Origin: Isoetes taiwanensis
Taxonomy: Eukaryota > Streptophyta > Lycopodiopsida > Isoetales > Isoetaceae
NCBI GenBank assembly: GCA_021234155.1
Contig: JAJEKV010000065.1
Coordinates: forward strand, 186,001 to 250,000
Reading direction: 5' to 3'
DNA: 64,000 nt
Shown: piece after piece, positions 44,281-55,439 of the stretch
Layout of the letters: each line of letters starts with the position of its first letter
Position numbering within the stretch: the first letter of the stretch is position 1
Notes under the pieces: generated by a model
The model's input: only the letters and a program-made list of their open reading frames with translations
Told to the model about the DNA's origin: nothing
Database searches by the model: none
Position numbers and translations under genes: made by a program

Positions 44281-44835
44281 CATTAGAGGAAAAATGAGAT
44301 CACATTTTGTCCCATTAAGGAATGCTTAAAATGCCATGTCAACATTTTAAACTGTCCAATAAGAGAAGAGCTCCAGTATATCTCATTCCAGTATTATGTG
44401 GCAGCATGTAATTAATGCAGTTGCAACTAACTTCTGTAGTATCATTTTTTCATTATAACTTTTGATCCAGAACTCCGATTCAAAAACTTTTTGTAGCAAT
44501 GGGTTCGTCTTCACAAGATCTATCTAGTGATAACCCATTCATACATCTTTTACGATATAAATATATAAGAAATAAGCAAAAAATCATATTTTTTTAAGGT
44601 TAATGCATATGACCATATTGAAATACATCATAACCATATATCATTGGAAAGATCTTTTCATTCCGCATCTAATGCAACAAACGCCGCAACATTTTGACGA
44701 GTGGATCAAAAGTTATGGGGGAAAAACAACAACAATGAAGTTGTTGGTGCTGCATTAATTGCAGTTAATAGAGGGTAGCCATTCCATTGGAGGATTCTTA
44801 TGGGGATGAAATGAGATCTCAAATTTCCTCTAATG
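44281..44835. mobile_element. MITE, CATTAGAGG family, copy 2 (555 bp)
   Basis: CATTAGAGG at the left and CCTCTAATG at the right form perfect 9-bp ends; AGAGG-AAATTTGAGATCTC continues the right end. The interior is the reverse complement of copy 1 at 7762-8312, with shared blocks (TGCATTAATTGCAGTT, CAACAAACGCCGCA). Both copies exceed 550 bp, so the element length is fixed. Confidence 0.85.
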
Positions 44836-45094
44836 TCGTGGTGTGGATTCTGCTAATGATAGCATTCCCCTTGGAGTAGAGGGTGATGAGATACGCATGC
44901 ATTGAGACTATTTTGATGGAGATGACGATAGGAGCAGTAGCTATGCTGCATAAACATGTTGAAACAGTGTGAACCATATTTTTGTGTATACATTATTTTG
45001 TATCGTATAATCAATTTTTTAGTATGTTCTTTTACTCTTTGGAGGTACTCATTCCACTGTCTCTTTCTTTTTTTTTTTTTTTTAATTTATTATT

Positions 45095-45463
45095 TGCAAA
45101 TACCCGTGACAACGAACTATGGTACAATTAAGAATCACTTGTAATACGTTACAACTGCAAATACGCGCAGTATAAAAAATTAATTTGTGACGCGTGACAA
45201 GTACAATTAAATTTTGTTACACGTTGCAAATAGTGTATTAGTAACGTGTTACAGAATAATGTTTTGTAACGTGTTACAACGGTGTATTAGTAACGTGTTA
45301 CAAAGTAATATTTTGTAACATATTACAAGTGGTTCTTCGTTGGTGACGCGTCACAAATCACCTTCTGTGACGCAAATAAAAAAATACTCATTAATGTATT
45401 TTTCGTTACAAAAAACGTTATAAACCATATTATATTCTATTAGTGTGTATCCGTTTTGTAGTG
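45095..45463 (+). mobile_element. 3' end of a CACTA-like transposon with palindromic subterminal repeats
   Basis: The segment ends CCGTTTTGTAGTG (45451-45463), the complement of CACTACAAAACGG, a CACTA-type terminus. The preceding 350 bp contain about seven copies of the near-palindrome GTAACGTGTTACAA and variants (TTGTGACGCGTGACAAG, GGTGACGCGTCACAA), as transposase-binding subterminal repeats do. No matching 5' CACTAC end or transposase was found. Confidence 0.55.
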
Positions 45464-46740
45464 TGCTTCTATTTTCTTCCATAGCAGTTTTGCCTAGAAA
45501 GTTCATTTCATTCATGGCTTTCCTTAGCACAATATCTACATTGAGACTTGTGATTACTTACATATGGATATTAGACCAATACTGACGTATATTTCAATTA
45601 GATATATAACCTTTAAGAAGTTTCAACCATACGAAATACCTAGTATATGAAATCTTATAAAGCACAACATAATGAGACACATGTTGCTTAGCTAGCAGAC
45701 ATGCTAATTCGACATGCTAACCTCAAACCTCTCCCACGTGTAATGCTCCAGAGTCCCAGACATAAGGAGCTGACCTCAAACCTCTCCCACATGTATTGCT
45801 CCATAGTCCCAGGCATAAGGAATCTAAGACAAGGAATCTAAGGAATATGGGATGTGGCATGCTCATCTACATTCTCATATATAATAAAATACTTAATTGT
45901 GGTTGGCAAGTTGCTCAAGTATTGCCTTGAGGACAAACGCATGCCTTTAATGTTGGTGATAACCAGCTATTGTATTGTGTGTACACAATTGAAGTTGTTA
46001 CTACTTACTATGCCCATGGCTTATTTACATAGATAAATAAGCAATGCTTGAGAATGTCACATCATTAGGAATATTCCCACAATAGGCACGATAGAAAAAC
46101 AAGATTTGCATGCTTGACAATATGTCAATGTTATACGCACTTTGCCTGATCAATAAAGGCAGGGTCAATTGCATAGCATTTGTGATAGTGCAAATAGACA
46201 AGTTGGAAGGTAGTGAGAATGCCATATATATGGTTAGATAATAGACGAGGTCAAGTGTTGCAATGATAGGATGTGAGACTCCATCTGTTGTTCATGCAAG
46301 TCAAGAATGGAGCCGAAGATGATCTCATGCTACATACAACAAAGAAAATTGGGTCATCAGTTGCAATGATGCCATGTGTCTTGCTCATCCATTGTAGAAT
46401 GGAAACTTGGGGCTAAAGATTCTGCAGTCCGGTAATTTCTTGATGCAATCTGGTGATTGTTTGCTGGTCCTCAGGTTCCTTGTTGTAGGGGAAGGAAATT
46501 AGTTGTGCATTCTGCAATGGAAGGATACATGTTGTCAGCTGACACCCGGTCGCCGGGGCCCTCTATCCATTGCAGAATTCCTTCCTAGTTTTCCTTCTCG
46601 ATACAAGCTTAGAATGTGTTGGGAACATCATGTGTAGATGGAACCTATAATGGTTTGGGGTAGATGGAACCTTAGGGAGTGTAACATACTCTTGGACCCC
46701 TTTTTCTAAATAATAAAGCCATTACGTGGCCTTCACGCCA
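45464..46740. other. Intergenic with small duplications
   Basis: A ~54-bp unit (CTGACCTCAAACCTCTCCCA and onward) is tandemly duplicated at about 45717-45825. An inverted repeat with arms GGAAGGAA...TTCTGCAATGGA and TCCATTGCAGAATTCCTTCC lies at 46491-46588. No gene supported. Confidence 0.5.
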
Positions 46741-46760
46741 CATCAAAGAAGAATTTGGGT

Positions 46761-46769
46761 CCACGTGGC
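46761..46769. promoter_or_regulatory. G-box in the kinase gene upstream region
   Basis: CCACGTGGC, a perfect CACGTG core, about 480 bp upstream of the kinase ATG. Plant bHLH/bZIP factors bind this motif; function here is inferred. Confidence 0.45.
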
Positions 46770-47243
46770 GCGTTTTCCGCCTTTCATCCTAACTGTTTCT
46801 GTAGCGTAAGACAGCCACCTCCGTCGATGTTTTCCCTCCAACCATTCCCAGCCGTCCGATCTTTCTTTGTTCACGCGCAAGAAAGAGTCACAGCATCAGA
46901 AACAGAACTTGTCCCTTTGGCGTTCTATCTTCCTAATTCGGCCTCTAAATTCTACGGATATGCCAGAAGGACATTGCCGGATTTGAGCTTAATGTATGTG
47001 CTTTCATCGGCCTTCAATTCTTTTCAAATGCGGAGCTATTGCCGGTACATTTTTCCTTCTCGAAAAAGTCTGTTTTCCGCTTCGAATCTTTGTTAGTTTT
47101 GTTTGATTCTTCCACGATCCTGATTAGCCTTAAACTTTCAAATACGGGCAGATAGTTGAATTGTAGATCCGTTCATCAGAAGTGAAATTTTATTTGGAAG
47201 TTTTGTTGAATCCGTCTTGTCTTGAATTGTTGAGATTCTTGAA

Positions 47244-49481
47244 ATGGAAAAGAAAGAATATCCAGTAGTGCCATCGGAATACAAGATTCTTGAAGAAATA
47301 GGCTATGGCTTAAGCGCCGTAGTATTCAGGGCCTTGTGCGTGCCATTTAATGAGGTAGTTGCAATAAAAAGCATAGATCTGGAAAAAAGCCGGGCAACAC
47401 TGGAAGAAATAAGACGGGAAGCCCTAACATTAAGCTTGATTGAACACCAGAATGTTGTAAAAGCATACTGTTCTTTCATAGTAGACGATCATCTATGGGT
47501 AGTAATGTCGTACATGGCCGGAGGATCTTGCTTGAATATTATGCGCTCCATTTCTCCGCACGGATTTGAAGAATCGGTCATTGCAACGGTACTAAAAGAG
47601 GTTTTAAAAGGTCTGGATTATTTGCATTCTCATGGACATATTCACAGGGATGTAAAAGCTGGAAATATTCTTATAGATTCAGCAGGAAATGTAAAACTTG
47701 CAGATTTTGGTGTATCAGCTTTTATGTTTGATGTTGGAGATAGGCTGCAAATGAAGCGGAGTACCTTTGTTGGAACCCCCTGTTGGATGGCGCCGGAAGT
47801 TCTTGAACAGGTTAATGGCTATGATTTTAAAGCAGATATATGGTCTTTTGGCATTACGGCTCTAGAATTAGCTCAAGGCCATGCCCCGCTCTCAAACTAT
47901 CCTCCTCTAAAAGTGTTTATGCTCCAGCTGCAAAACCCTCCTCCGGCATTAGACCATGAAAGGGAAAAGCATTATTCTAAATCTTTTAAAGAGTTGGTTG
48001 CTATGTGTCTTGTTAAAGATCCGGCGAAAAGACCTACTGCAGAGAAATTGTTGAAGAATTCCTTCTTCAAGCACGCAAAATCAGGTGATTATTTAGTTCG
48101 TCATTTGCTCGATGGTCTTCCTCCTCTATGGGTCCGTGTAAGAGCCTTGAAAATTAAAGACGACCAAGGCATTCCGACTGGTAAATCAGTTACGTCAGAG
48201 AGCTCGGAGATGGAAAATAGTTTGTCCAATCGGAGGCTAAGCTCTTGGGAATTTAGCGAAGAATTAGGGCAAATCCTTGAAAATCATGCAGAAGGAGAGG
48301 CTGATCATTCCGACGAAAGTAAGGTTTCTAACGAAGAATCACAGATGGAAGGAAGGAAAGATCAGAGATGTAGCCATGAAGATGAAGGTGATATGAATGC
48401 CGAATTTCCACACCCTGGTCCCATACCTGAAAACGATTTGCCAGTAAAATACGAAGATGTCAGAGAAAATTCTTCCCAGATACTAGATCCAGAGTGGGGT
48501 CGCCAGTTAGCAGAGAAACTGCTGGATCACTCGCATTTTGAAACAGATGGGGAAAATCAGAATCTAGGTGCGGAGCCTTTGGATTCTATTTGCCTCAAAG
48601 TTGAGCATCGAACTTGCCATACAGTGAAGACATCTGTGGTAAGCAAGGAAATTTCTGATGATAAAATGAAAGCTCCAGTTATTCACAAAAAGGGCAGATT
48701 TTCTGTAACTGAGGAGGATATTCTTCTTGTGGATTCAATTTCTTCCCAAGCGTTGATGCAGAAGGTTTGTACTAGCACATCTGCTGTTTCATATTACTCC
48801 CAACCTCTAGAACTGGAAAATCCCCCATTCACAGTTCCTGCCTCAGAAGTTCTTCCCCATTTGCAGTCCTTATTGCATAATTCTTTCCTGCAACAAGATA
48901 GAGTTTTGAATTTGATAAATTCTCTGACTCCAAACGAGGCCAAATCAGGTGGCTGCTCAAACGGATCTGAGAGCTCGTCGGCGGATATTTCTGCACAGGA
49001 TAAAGAGCGTGAATTGTTGCAGGAGATTGCTGATCTTCAAAACAAGGCTGCAAGTTTGACGGATGAGATTCTTGGGTTCAAATCCAGAAATGCCCATCTT
49101 GAGCGCCAGCTTTTGGCATTTAAGGATCAGCATGCTGACAATTCTGGCAGCATTAGCAGATCTGATAGCTGCAGAGAAACCCATCACCTTGCAAAATCTG
49201 AAAGTTTCAAAGACACAAATCACAGATCCGAGAGTTCCAAAGATGCCCATCAACCGGGGAGATCCGACAGCTTCAAAGATGTCCTCCAATTGGGCAGATC
49301 CGACTGCTCCAAAGACAATCATGCCCTCATTAAATCTGATAGCTACAAAGAGAACAATTATCCTGTTAGATCTGATAGCTTCAAAGACAATTATCAATCC
49401 GCCAAGCCCGATGCTTTCAAAGATGTGGCCAAAACTGATAATCATCATGCTTCTTTGAGTGAGAATTCAGAAAACAGATGA
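47244..49481 (+). CDS. STE20/SPS1-type Ser/Thr kinase, BLUS1-like, with C-terminal 12-residue repeats
   Basis: An intact single-exon frame of 745 codons. The kinase domain spans residues ~13-275: Gly loop GYGLSAVV, VAIK Lys42, HRD Asp136 (IHRDVKAGN), DFG Asp154 and GTPCWMAPE activation segment, all complete. The domain is of the plant group that contains BLUS1 and relatives of OSR1/SPAK (MEKKEYP start, PFNEVVAIK, HGHIHRDVKAG). A Ser/Glu-rich middle region follows, then a conserved block (PASEVLPHLQSLLHNSFLQQ) and a coiled coil at about 590-635 (LLQEIADLQNKAASLTDEIL). Residues 640-735 are eight tandem units of the type SDSFKDNYQSAK. BLUS1 itself relays blue light from phototropins to stomatal proton pumps; the role of this member is unknown. 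Many relatives have introns; an intronless copy could be a retrogene, though no poly(A) or flanking repeat is seen. The ATG chosen gives the family N terminus. Confidence 0.95.
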   Translation: MEKKEYPVVPSEYKILEEIGYGLSAVVFRALCVPFNEVVAIKSIDLEKSRATLEEIRREALTLSLIEHQNVVKAYCSFIVDDHLWVVMSYMAGGSCLNIMRSISPHGFEESVIATVLKEVLKGLDYLHSHGHIHRDVKAGNILIDSAGNVKLADFGVSAFMFDVGDRLQMKRSTFVGTPCWMAPEVLEQVNGYDFKADIWSFGITALELAQGHAPLSNYPPLKVFMLQLQNPPPALDHEREKHYSKSFKELVAMCLVKDPAKRPTAEKLLKNSFFKHAKSGDYLVRHLLDGLPPLWVRVRALKIKDDQGIPTGKSVTSESSEMENSLSNRRLSSWEFSEELGQILENHAEGEADHSDESKVSNEESQMEGRKDQRCSHEDEGDMNAEFPHPGPIPENDLPVKYEDVRENSSQILDPEWGRQLAEKLLDHSHFETDGENQNLGAEPLDSICLKVEHRTCHTVKTSVVSKEISDDKMKAPVIHKKGRFSVTEEDILLVDSISSQALMQKVCTSTSAVSYYSQPLELENPPFTVPASEVLPHLQSLLHNSFLQQDRVLNLINSLTPNEAKSGGCSNGSESSSADISAQDKERELLQEIADLQNKAASLTDEILGFKSRNAHLERQLLAFKDQHADNSGSISRSDSCRETHHLAKSESFKDTNHRSESSKDAHQPGRSDSFKDVLQLGRSDCSKDNHALIKSDSYKENNYPVRSDSFKDNYQSAKPDAFKDVAKTDNHHASLSENSENR
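49161..49446 (+). repeat. 36-bp coding tandem repeat in the kinase gene
   Basis: Eight in-frame units with consensus (S/P)(D/E)(S/A/C)(F/S/Y)K(D/E) plus six variable residues ending in K or R. One unit is two codons shorter. Position: codons 640-735. Confidence 0.9.
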
Positions 49482-50460
49482 AGTCGGTAAGATTTGTTGG
49501 GATATGCTCGGGGTGTCCATTTTTGAAGGATTTCTTGGGATGATGCTCAGATATGTGTACTCAATCTGAATTGCAGATGAATTTACCAATTGGTGAGCTA
49601 TATTTTTTTTGGAGATGCAAGTACTGCTGCTGAGATATATTGGTTAGTTGAACTTGTGCAAGTGCATATGCAAGTACTGCTGTTAAATTTTTTGCTGCGA
49701 ATGAGTCTGGTTGCAGAGGATTCTTAGCGTTGAGCTAGAAAATACAAGCAACTGAAGTTCCTTTATACACTTTTCTATGTACAGACAAAAGAAAGCTTTC
49801 TATCATTTTTTTCTTTAGGTTAATAATATACTTTTTACCTACTAACAGGTTAATAATTTGGGCAATTTTGTTTTGGCTGGGCCCAATGTGGACCAAAATG
49901 CCCATTTCCTCCAAGATCCTTGTGCAAAATTGCCGTATCAGTGCTCACTTATCTTTTGTGTTTAAAGAAATGGCTTGTTGCTTGAGATTCAGGTCAATTT
50001 TCTCCCCAAATCTATCCCCATGACATTCTTCTAATGAGGAAATTGAATGGTTACATTCTCTGTGTCATGTCACCTTCGAGGCTTCAAGGTTACCACTACA
50101 GAACTCATTTGTAGACGCCACACCGGGCTCCAAAATTACCACTATAGCACTCATTTGTAGATGCCACCCATTTTATTTCGGTGCTAATATTGGCTCCCTC
50201 ATTTTAACAATAGTGTGGCGTAGCTAATCACTGTGATTTGCTCGGGAGAGTCACGTGATTAACTCACTGCTAATCACAGGAAAATGAGATGGCATGAGAC
50301 AGCAAGCTGGCGGCACATTAATGCAAAGATGTTTTCACATGTTTTTATTGTGCATTTATTACACATGTGTGATGACATGGCATGAGATGGCAAGTTGGCA
50401 GCGCATTAATGCAAAGATGTTTTCACATGTTTGTATTGCAAATTTATTGCACCTGTGATT
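49482..50460. other. Kinase 3' flank with two tandem duplications
   Basis: 3' untranslated and intergenic sequence. A ~60-bp unit (TTACCACTAYAGMACTCATT and onward) is duplicated at about 50090-50165. An ~86-bp unit (CATTAATGCAAAGATGTTTT inside) is duplicated at 50290-50457. No gene. Confidence 0.55.
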
Positions 50461-50678
50461 TGTTGATATATTGTCAACCTCCACCTCATCATCCATAGCC
50501 ACGTCATCATATGACGTGGCAGTCTAATCTAGAGAGTCGCATGAGTTCGTGAATAGTCGTGTCTATTCAGAGTCCACATATATCATAGGCTACGGTGGGA
50601 AGCCTGTTCCCATCAAGTTTTCTATATTGAATATACTATCTGCATTTAGTTATCTTCTGCTCTTTCTATAATTTATCA
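50461..50678 (+). repeat. 5' LTR of the chimeric element
   Basis: TGTTGATATATTGTCAACC...TTTATCA, 218 bp; contains the palindrome CCACGTCATCATATGACGTGG. Confidence 0.95.
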
Positions 50679-51231
50679 TGGTATCAGAGCCCAGGGTATA
50701 GCCTGGGCACTTATGGGCAGTTCTGGATTCGTAAGAATGGAGCCGACCAATGATTCTGGTCCTGATAGGGAGGAGGAAGAACCTCCTGATTAATGGCGAT
50801 GAAGATTAAGGTAAATATGCCATCTCCATTTCGCTGCTGTATTCTCCATTTCATAGTATGAATCCCAGATGTCTGCATACATGCTGGGAATAATATTATT
50901 GTTGAATCAAGACCCAATTCTTCATATTGCTTTTGTAATTAAACGTGGGAGAGGAAGGTTAAGTTTCTGGAGAAGACCCACGAATTCAAAGCAACGCCAT
51001 TTGATGAAGAATGAAGACAATGCAATCATGCATGGATGCTGCTGCTATTCAGATTTAACAAAGGGTGTTCCTCTATGCTCTATTTAGAGCAAGCAGCTCA
51101 AGAGTAGAGCTGGGCACACAGGAAGGATACCTGGTGCAAAATTGCAGTCAATCAAGACTGCAGATGCAGGGGGAGTAGCCCAAGACTCCTATCAAACCTT
51201 GATGCTTGTTGGATGCAAGATCAAGGGGGAG

Positions 51232-51425
51232 TGTTGAAGAGGATGATCTGGCATCCAACAGGGATGCTGATCTGGAGGACTTCCAGCAGAGCAATCCGGG
51301 TGAAACGCCATTAGTCACACCGCTTCAATTTTGTACCTCTTCATCTGTTATAATTGTAGCCACGGTGAGGGTTATTCTCACCAAGCATTCATCAATACAA
51401 TTCTCTCTATTTCTGTAATTTATCA
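51232..51425 (+). repeat. Internal LTR-like unit
   Basis: TGTTGAAGAGG...TTTATCA, 194 bp, preceded by AAGGGGGAG and followed by TGGTATCAGAGC. Only its last ~20 bases resemble the outer LTRs (CTATTTCTGTAATTTATCA versus CTCTTTCTATAATTTATCA). Confidence 0.8.
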
Positions 51426-51437
51426 TGGTATCAGAGC

Positions 51438-53811
51438 CTGCATGCTCTTGATCCTGGGACGCAGGGACGAAGAGCAGGAGGAAGTAGGAGAACCTCCTCC
51501 AAAACGAAGAAGTATGAAGGATGTAGGGGAGCCTCCTCCTCTGATGAAGAAATCAAGAAAGAAGAAATTATTTATGCTGAAACCTTGGTTGAAGAAAAGC
51601 TTCAAGGTATTTGCAAGAAAAGCAATAATGGCATGTTGGTCCATTCCGACATCCGGTCATGGAGAAGAAGAGGACTGCGCACATAATTTGGCTGCAGAAG
51701 AGGAAGATAAACTTCCACAGAAGGAGAAGCCAGAAGCAATGGCCGTTAGGAGCATTGCCATAAGTTTCCTTTCAAAACTTAATGCCACAGCGATTCTAGT
51801 TGGGGTCGAAATTGCAGACCCTAGTAAGCCTGCCGAGGTTGCAGAAGCCAAATCTGGCTTTGAAGGGGTCGGCCCTTTGCAAATTGCAATTGATGGCCTG
51901 GAGAATACCTTAGAAGACCAAATTAAGGTCGATTCATTGCTGCTTACGGAAGGGGCTGTTATGGCAGAAGAATCAAGAGGCAAATCTGCCTGTGATAGGG
52001 TCGGAATTGAAACCCACAGGGCAGAGAAGTATGAGAATGCCAAATATTTCGGTGAGGCCATGATGCCGAATGGCCAAGAAGGCCAAAGCACCAGTGCAGA
52101 TCAGGAAATTCTCAATCCTGAAGATGCAAACCCAAATCTCCATATGCCAATTGCCGAAGGTTTGGAGGCAGAAGAAATTTGCACAGGTGGGATTGTTTAC
52201 AAATCAAATCCTGGACATCTATCGAAATGTAAATGGCCGGTGATGCCTCCACTGGGACTGCAGAAAATGATTGCAAAAGTTGGGAGTGCCAGAGCTATTG
52301 CTCGGGACATGGCTGCAGACAAGACGGTTGGAGAAGCGGCCAAGATTAGAGCAAGCTTTATCTGCAGCTAAAATTGTTGCAGAGGTGCAAGAAGATCAGA
52401 ATAATGATCTATGCAAGACCCAAGGCCAAGAACACGCATTTGGTCAAGAAAAGGAGAAATTTCTAGAATTAAAAATCAAATTTGGCTTTATGGGCAAGAA
52501 GAGCATTGCCGATGATATCCTTGAAGGAAAAGTTGCCGTTGATGGTTTTTATGATGTCGTTGTCCAAGAAGATGGGTTTCCAGAAGACTTAGCATTCGAA
52601 TGTCACAAGAGAATTTCAGAAGGAGTTGGGGCTGAGGTGCAAAAGCACACTGCAGATATTCAAAAGGAAGGATTACCGGCAGTTGCAGGAAGATACCAAA
52701 TCGATGCTGACCCATTGTTGTTTATAGATGGGGTTCAGCAGAGCCCTCAATCAGAATTCTTCAAGCATACCATTCTGGCTATGGAAAGCGTTTGCTGTTG
52801 AAGAGATGCCGCTGCCCACAACAAACTGGACTGGGGTGGAAGATGCCCTTGCCGCTGAAGTGGACGGTAAAGCCCACATAATTTGGAAGGATAATGCCCA
52901 CAATTCTTTTGGATCTGTAGCAGTTTCCAGAGATTTGGATGGGACTCATATAAGTGATAGGCAAGCAGTTGAATATGTACAAATCAAGGGAGGGTTCCAA
53001 GGTAACAGACTGCTACAACCACAGTTTAAAGCATGCAGATTTGACTTTGTTGGCATCCATGTGCATGCAACAATGGAAGACAAATGCCAGCAGGAGCAGG
53101 CACAAAACCGTCTGGAATTTATGGATTTCGGATCTGTAATTGGGAAATGCTTTTATCCAGTATACCAGAATGCAGATAGCTGCTTCCACACAAATTTTTC
53201 AGCCATAGAAGATGCTCCAGAAAGAAGAGATGCAAGCAATGAGATTGCACAAAAGAGAGATACCAAATATCCCTATCCCATCCCTGATGCACAAGATGCA
53301 GTTGGAGCTCAGATTAAGGGAGGGACCAAGGCTGCAAATAACTAGAGAAGGGTGCATTAAAGGTACATTTCTTAATTTCAATGTAGACAACATAATCTTT
53401 AGATGCTCAAGGGAGGGAAGATTAGATGATGTGAGCAATCTAAAGAATGCTCCAAGGAATGGAGTAATGGCACAACATAAGAACTTGAAAGAAGACATTA
53501 CTCCTTTGGCATGCAAGCAAGAGAAATCAGATTTGTGGGGTCTTTGTTATGAGTTTGCAGATGATCCAGACATGATGCAATCAATCTTGGAAGGCAATAA
53601 TATGAATTTGATGTTCACAGAAGCTGTAAATGTCTTTGATAAAATTCTGCAAGCTCAAAATGGAGAATTTGAACGGAACAATTCATATATGAAGAGAAAA
53701 CTTCCTGACACAAATTCCAAGAACAAGAACATTCAGAACAGGAATAGAAGATGCAGGAAAGGCCAGAGATGGCTAACTTATCAACCTGGCCATGATGATT
53801 TTGGATGATGT
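51438..53811 (+). pseudogene. Unknown ~790-codon ORF of the chimeric LTR element, frameshifted
   Basis: Not recognised. Four long overlapping frames follow each other (to 52371, 52271-52801, 52728-53345, 53212-53811), consistent with one ancestral frame broken by three shifts. The N-terminal part has Pro-Pro and Lys/Arg clusters (GEPPPKRRS, KKSRKKKLF). The middle is rich in Glu/Ala with recurrent short motifs of the type AEVQEDQ / GAEVQKH / VQIKGGFQG. The C-terminal part is basic (RNRRCRKGQRW). No zinc knuckle, capsid, protease, integrase or RT signature. It may be a captured host sequence or a highly diverged gag. Reading frame retained over 2.4 kb argues that it was once translated. Confidence 0.55.
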
Positions 53812-53831
53812 AGCTGTAGTTTGAGGGAGGG

Positions 53832-54051
53832 TGTTGATATATTGTCAACCTCCACCTCATCATCCATAGCCACGTCATCATATGACGTGGCAGTCTAATC
53901 TAGAGAGTCGCGCGAGTTCATGAATAGTCGCGTCTATTCATAGAGTCCGCATATATCATAGGCTACGGTGGGAAGCCTGTTCCCATCAAGTTTTCTATAT
54001 TGAATATACTATCTACATTTAGTTATCTTCTGCTCTTTCTATAATTTATCA
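53832..54051 (+). repeat. 3' LTR of the chimeric element
   Basis: 220 bp, same ends as the 5' LTR, followed by TGATT. Confidence 0.95.
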
Positions 54052-54056
54052 TGATT

Positions 54057-55439
54057 CAGGGTTGGAAATTGAAGGGCTGCCCTTACCTTTTTTTGAAGGT
54101 CTTACCCTAAAAAGTGGACTTTTAAATTGCATGGCATAATATAAATTAGACTTTCATTTGCATTGTTAGTGTAAAAGTAACAATGTGCAGCCTCAAAATT
54201 ATTTTCTCCTTAAAATATTTAAACACAATAATGCACTCGCAATATTTAACACATAAAGATTGTATGAACACCATTAAATTTCAGTTCTTCCTGGACTCAG
54301 CTTACACTTCTGAAATTTCGTTCTTCAGCAAGAAGCATTGTCTTGTATTCTGGCTGCCCAAATCGATCCAAAGATTCTGTATTCAAGTTTGTTTCTGTGT
54401 TCTGGCTGCTCAAATGGATTCAGTTGATCCAATCATGTTGATTCTGGGCATGATCTGACGAATTCGGGGCATGATTTGATGATTCGGGACACAATTTAGA
54501 GCCGCACATTCATCGACGTTAGAAGTATTAGAGAATAAAAAGAGGAAAATTTTTTCCTTCAATTTCATAAAGCAGGCAAATGAATTTTTTAGAATCCAAA
54601 TTTCAGTTGGCAATATTATTTGCGCCATGCCAAACCATAAGTATAATGCTTTCAAAACATATATAAAGCATTCACTTTGATTCTATTCTTCAAGATACCT
54701 TGATGCTCCATTGCATGCGTGCCAAATGTCAAAAAAAATTTTCGGGGAACATTTTTGCATTTATTGAGGAGGGCAGAAAATGCCAGCAGGGAAACGGAGC
54801 CGTCCTCGGACCCTTTCCTTCTACCGAGTTTGTTTCCTTTGTCGCCGGATCCGTCCCCTCCAGGCCTTTGGTCTAGTTGGTTCTTCCCCGGTCTCAATTC
54901 CTTTTTCTCGCAGTATATGAGCAACGCGATCCGCGGGCGGAAGTTGGTTATTCTCACCGCTTAGCACTGGTAGCTAGGTGCGCCGTGAAGATGGCAAGGT
55001 TTGTCTTGAAACACTCTCTAACAAAGCATTCCCGATTAATTTGCTTTTGTCTTTCAAACCGAAGTCGCTCCATTTGGAACTAGGGGAGGAGCAAGATTCA
55101 AGAGTCTTATTATTTCCCATGTTTGCGCACCTAGTTCGGATTGAATTAAGAAGCGTTTACCCTCTTGATATTCTAACATCATCATCTCAAAAGGTATGGA
55201 TTATTATGTGTTTGTAGCAAATAAAAAATTCGATGTAGGGAGTGCCAATTTTCTAGTTGAGTTTGTTACGCACTATCCAAATATTTGCCAAGAGTATTTG
55301 AAGGAGCTAGACGAAATCTTATGTTGTCTTTGATAGAATAAAAAAAAAAGAACATGGCAAGGTATAATGCCCAAAGATGATCTCAAATTCTACATCATCT
55401 ACTTATGTCATTTTGTTTTCCTTGATCGACCGATGATAG
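54057..55439. other. Intergenic, possible 5' exon of the following pseudogene
   Basis: A GC-rich stretch at 54800-54940 could be a leader. A frame at 54978-55217 (CLETLSNKAFPINLLLSFKP) ends in a plausible donor CAAAAG|GTATGG (55194) and looks coding, but I cannot assign it. Confidence 0.35.

Larger units (their letters stand above)
50461..54051 (+). mobile_element. Small chimeric LTR element with three LTRs and a non-gag/pol ORF
   Basis: The outer LTRs, 50461-50678 and 53832-54051 (~96% identical), are flanked by TGATT target duplications (50456-50460 and 54052-54056). Primer site TGGTATCAGAGC at 50679-50690; polypurine tract TTGAGGGAGGG at 53821-53831. Inside lies another polypurine tract plus an LTR-like unit (51232-51425) and a second primer site (51426-51437). 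No protease, integrase or RT motif exists in the 3.2-kb interior, so it must move with enzymes supplied in trans. Confidence 0.9.
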
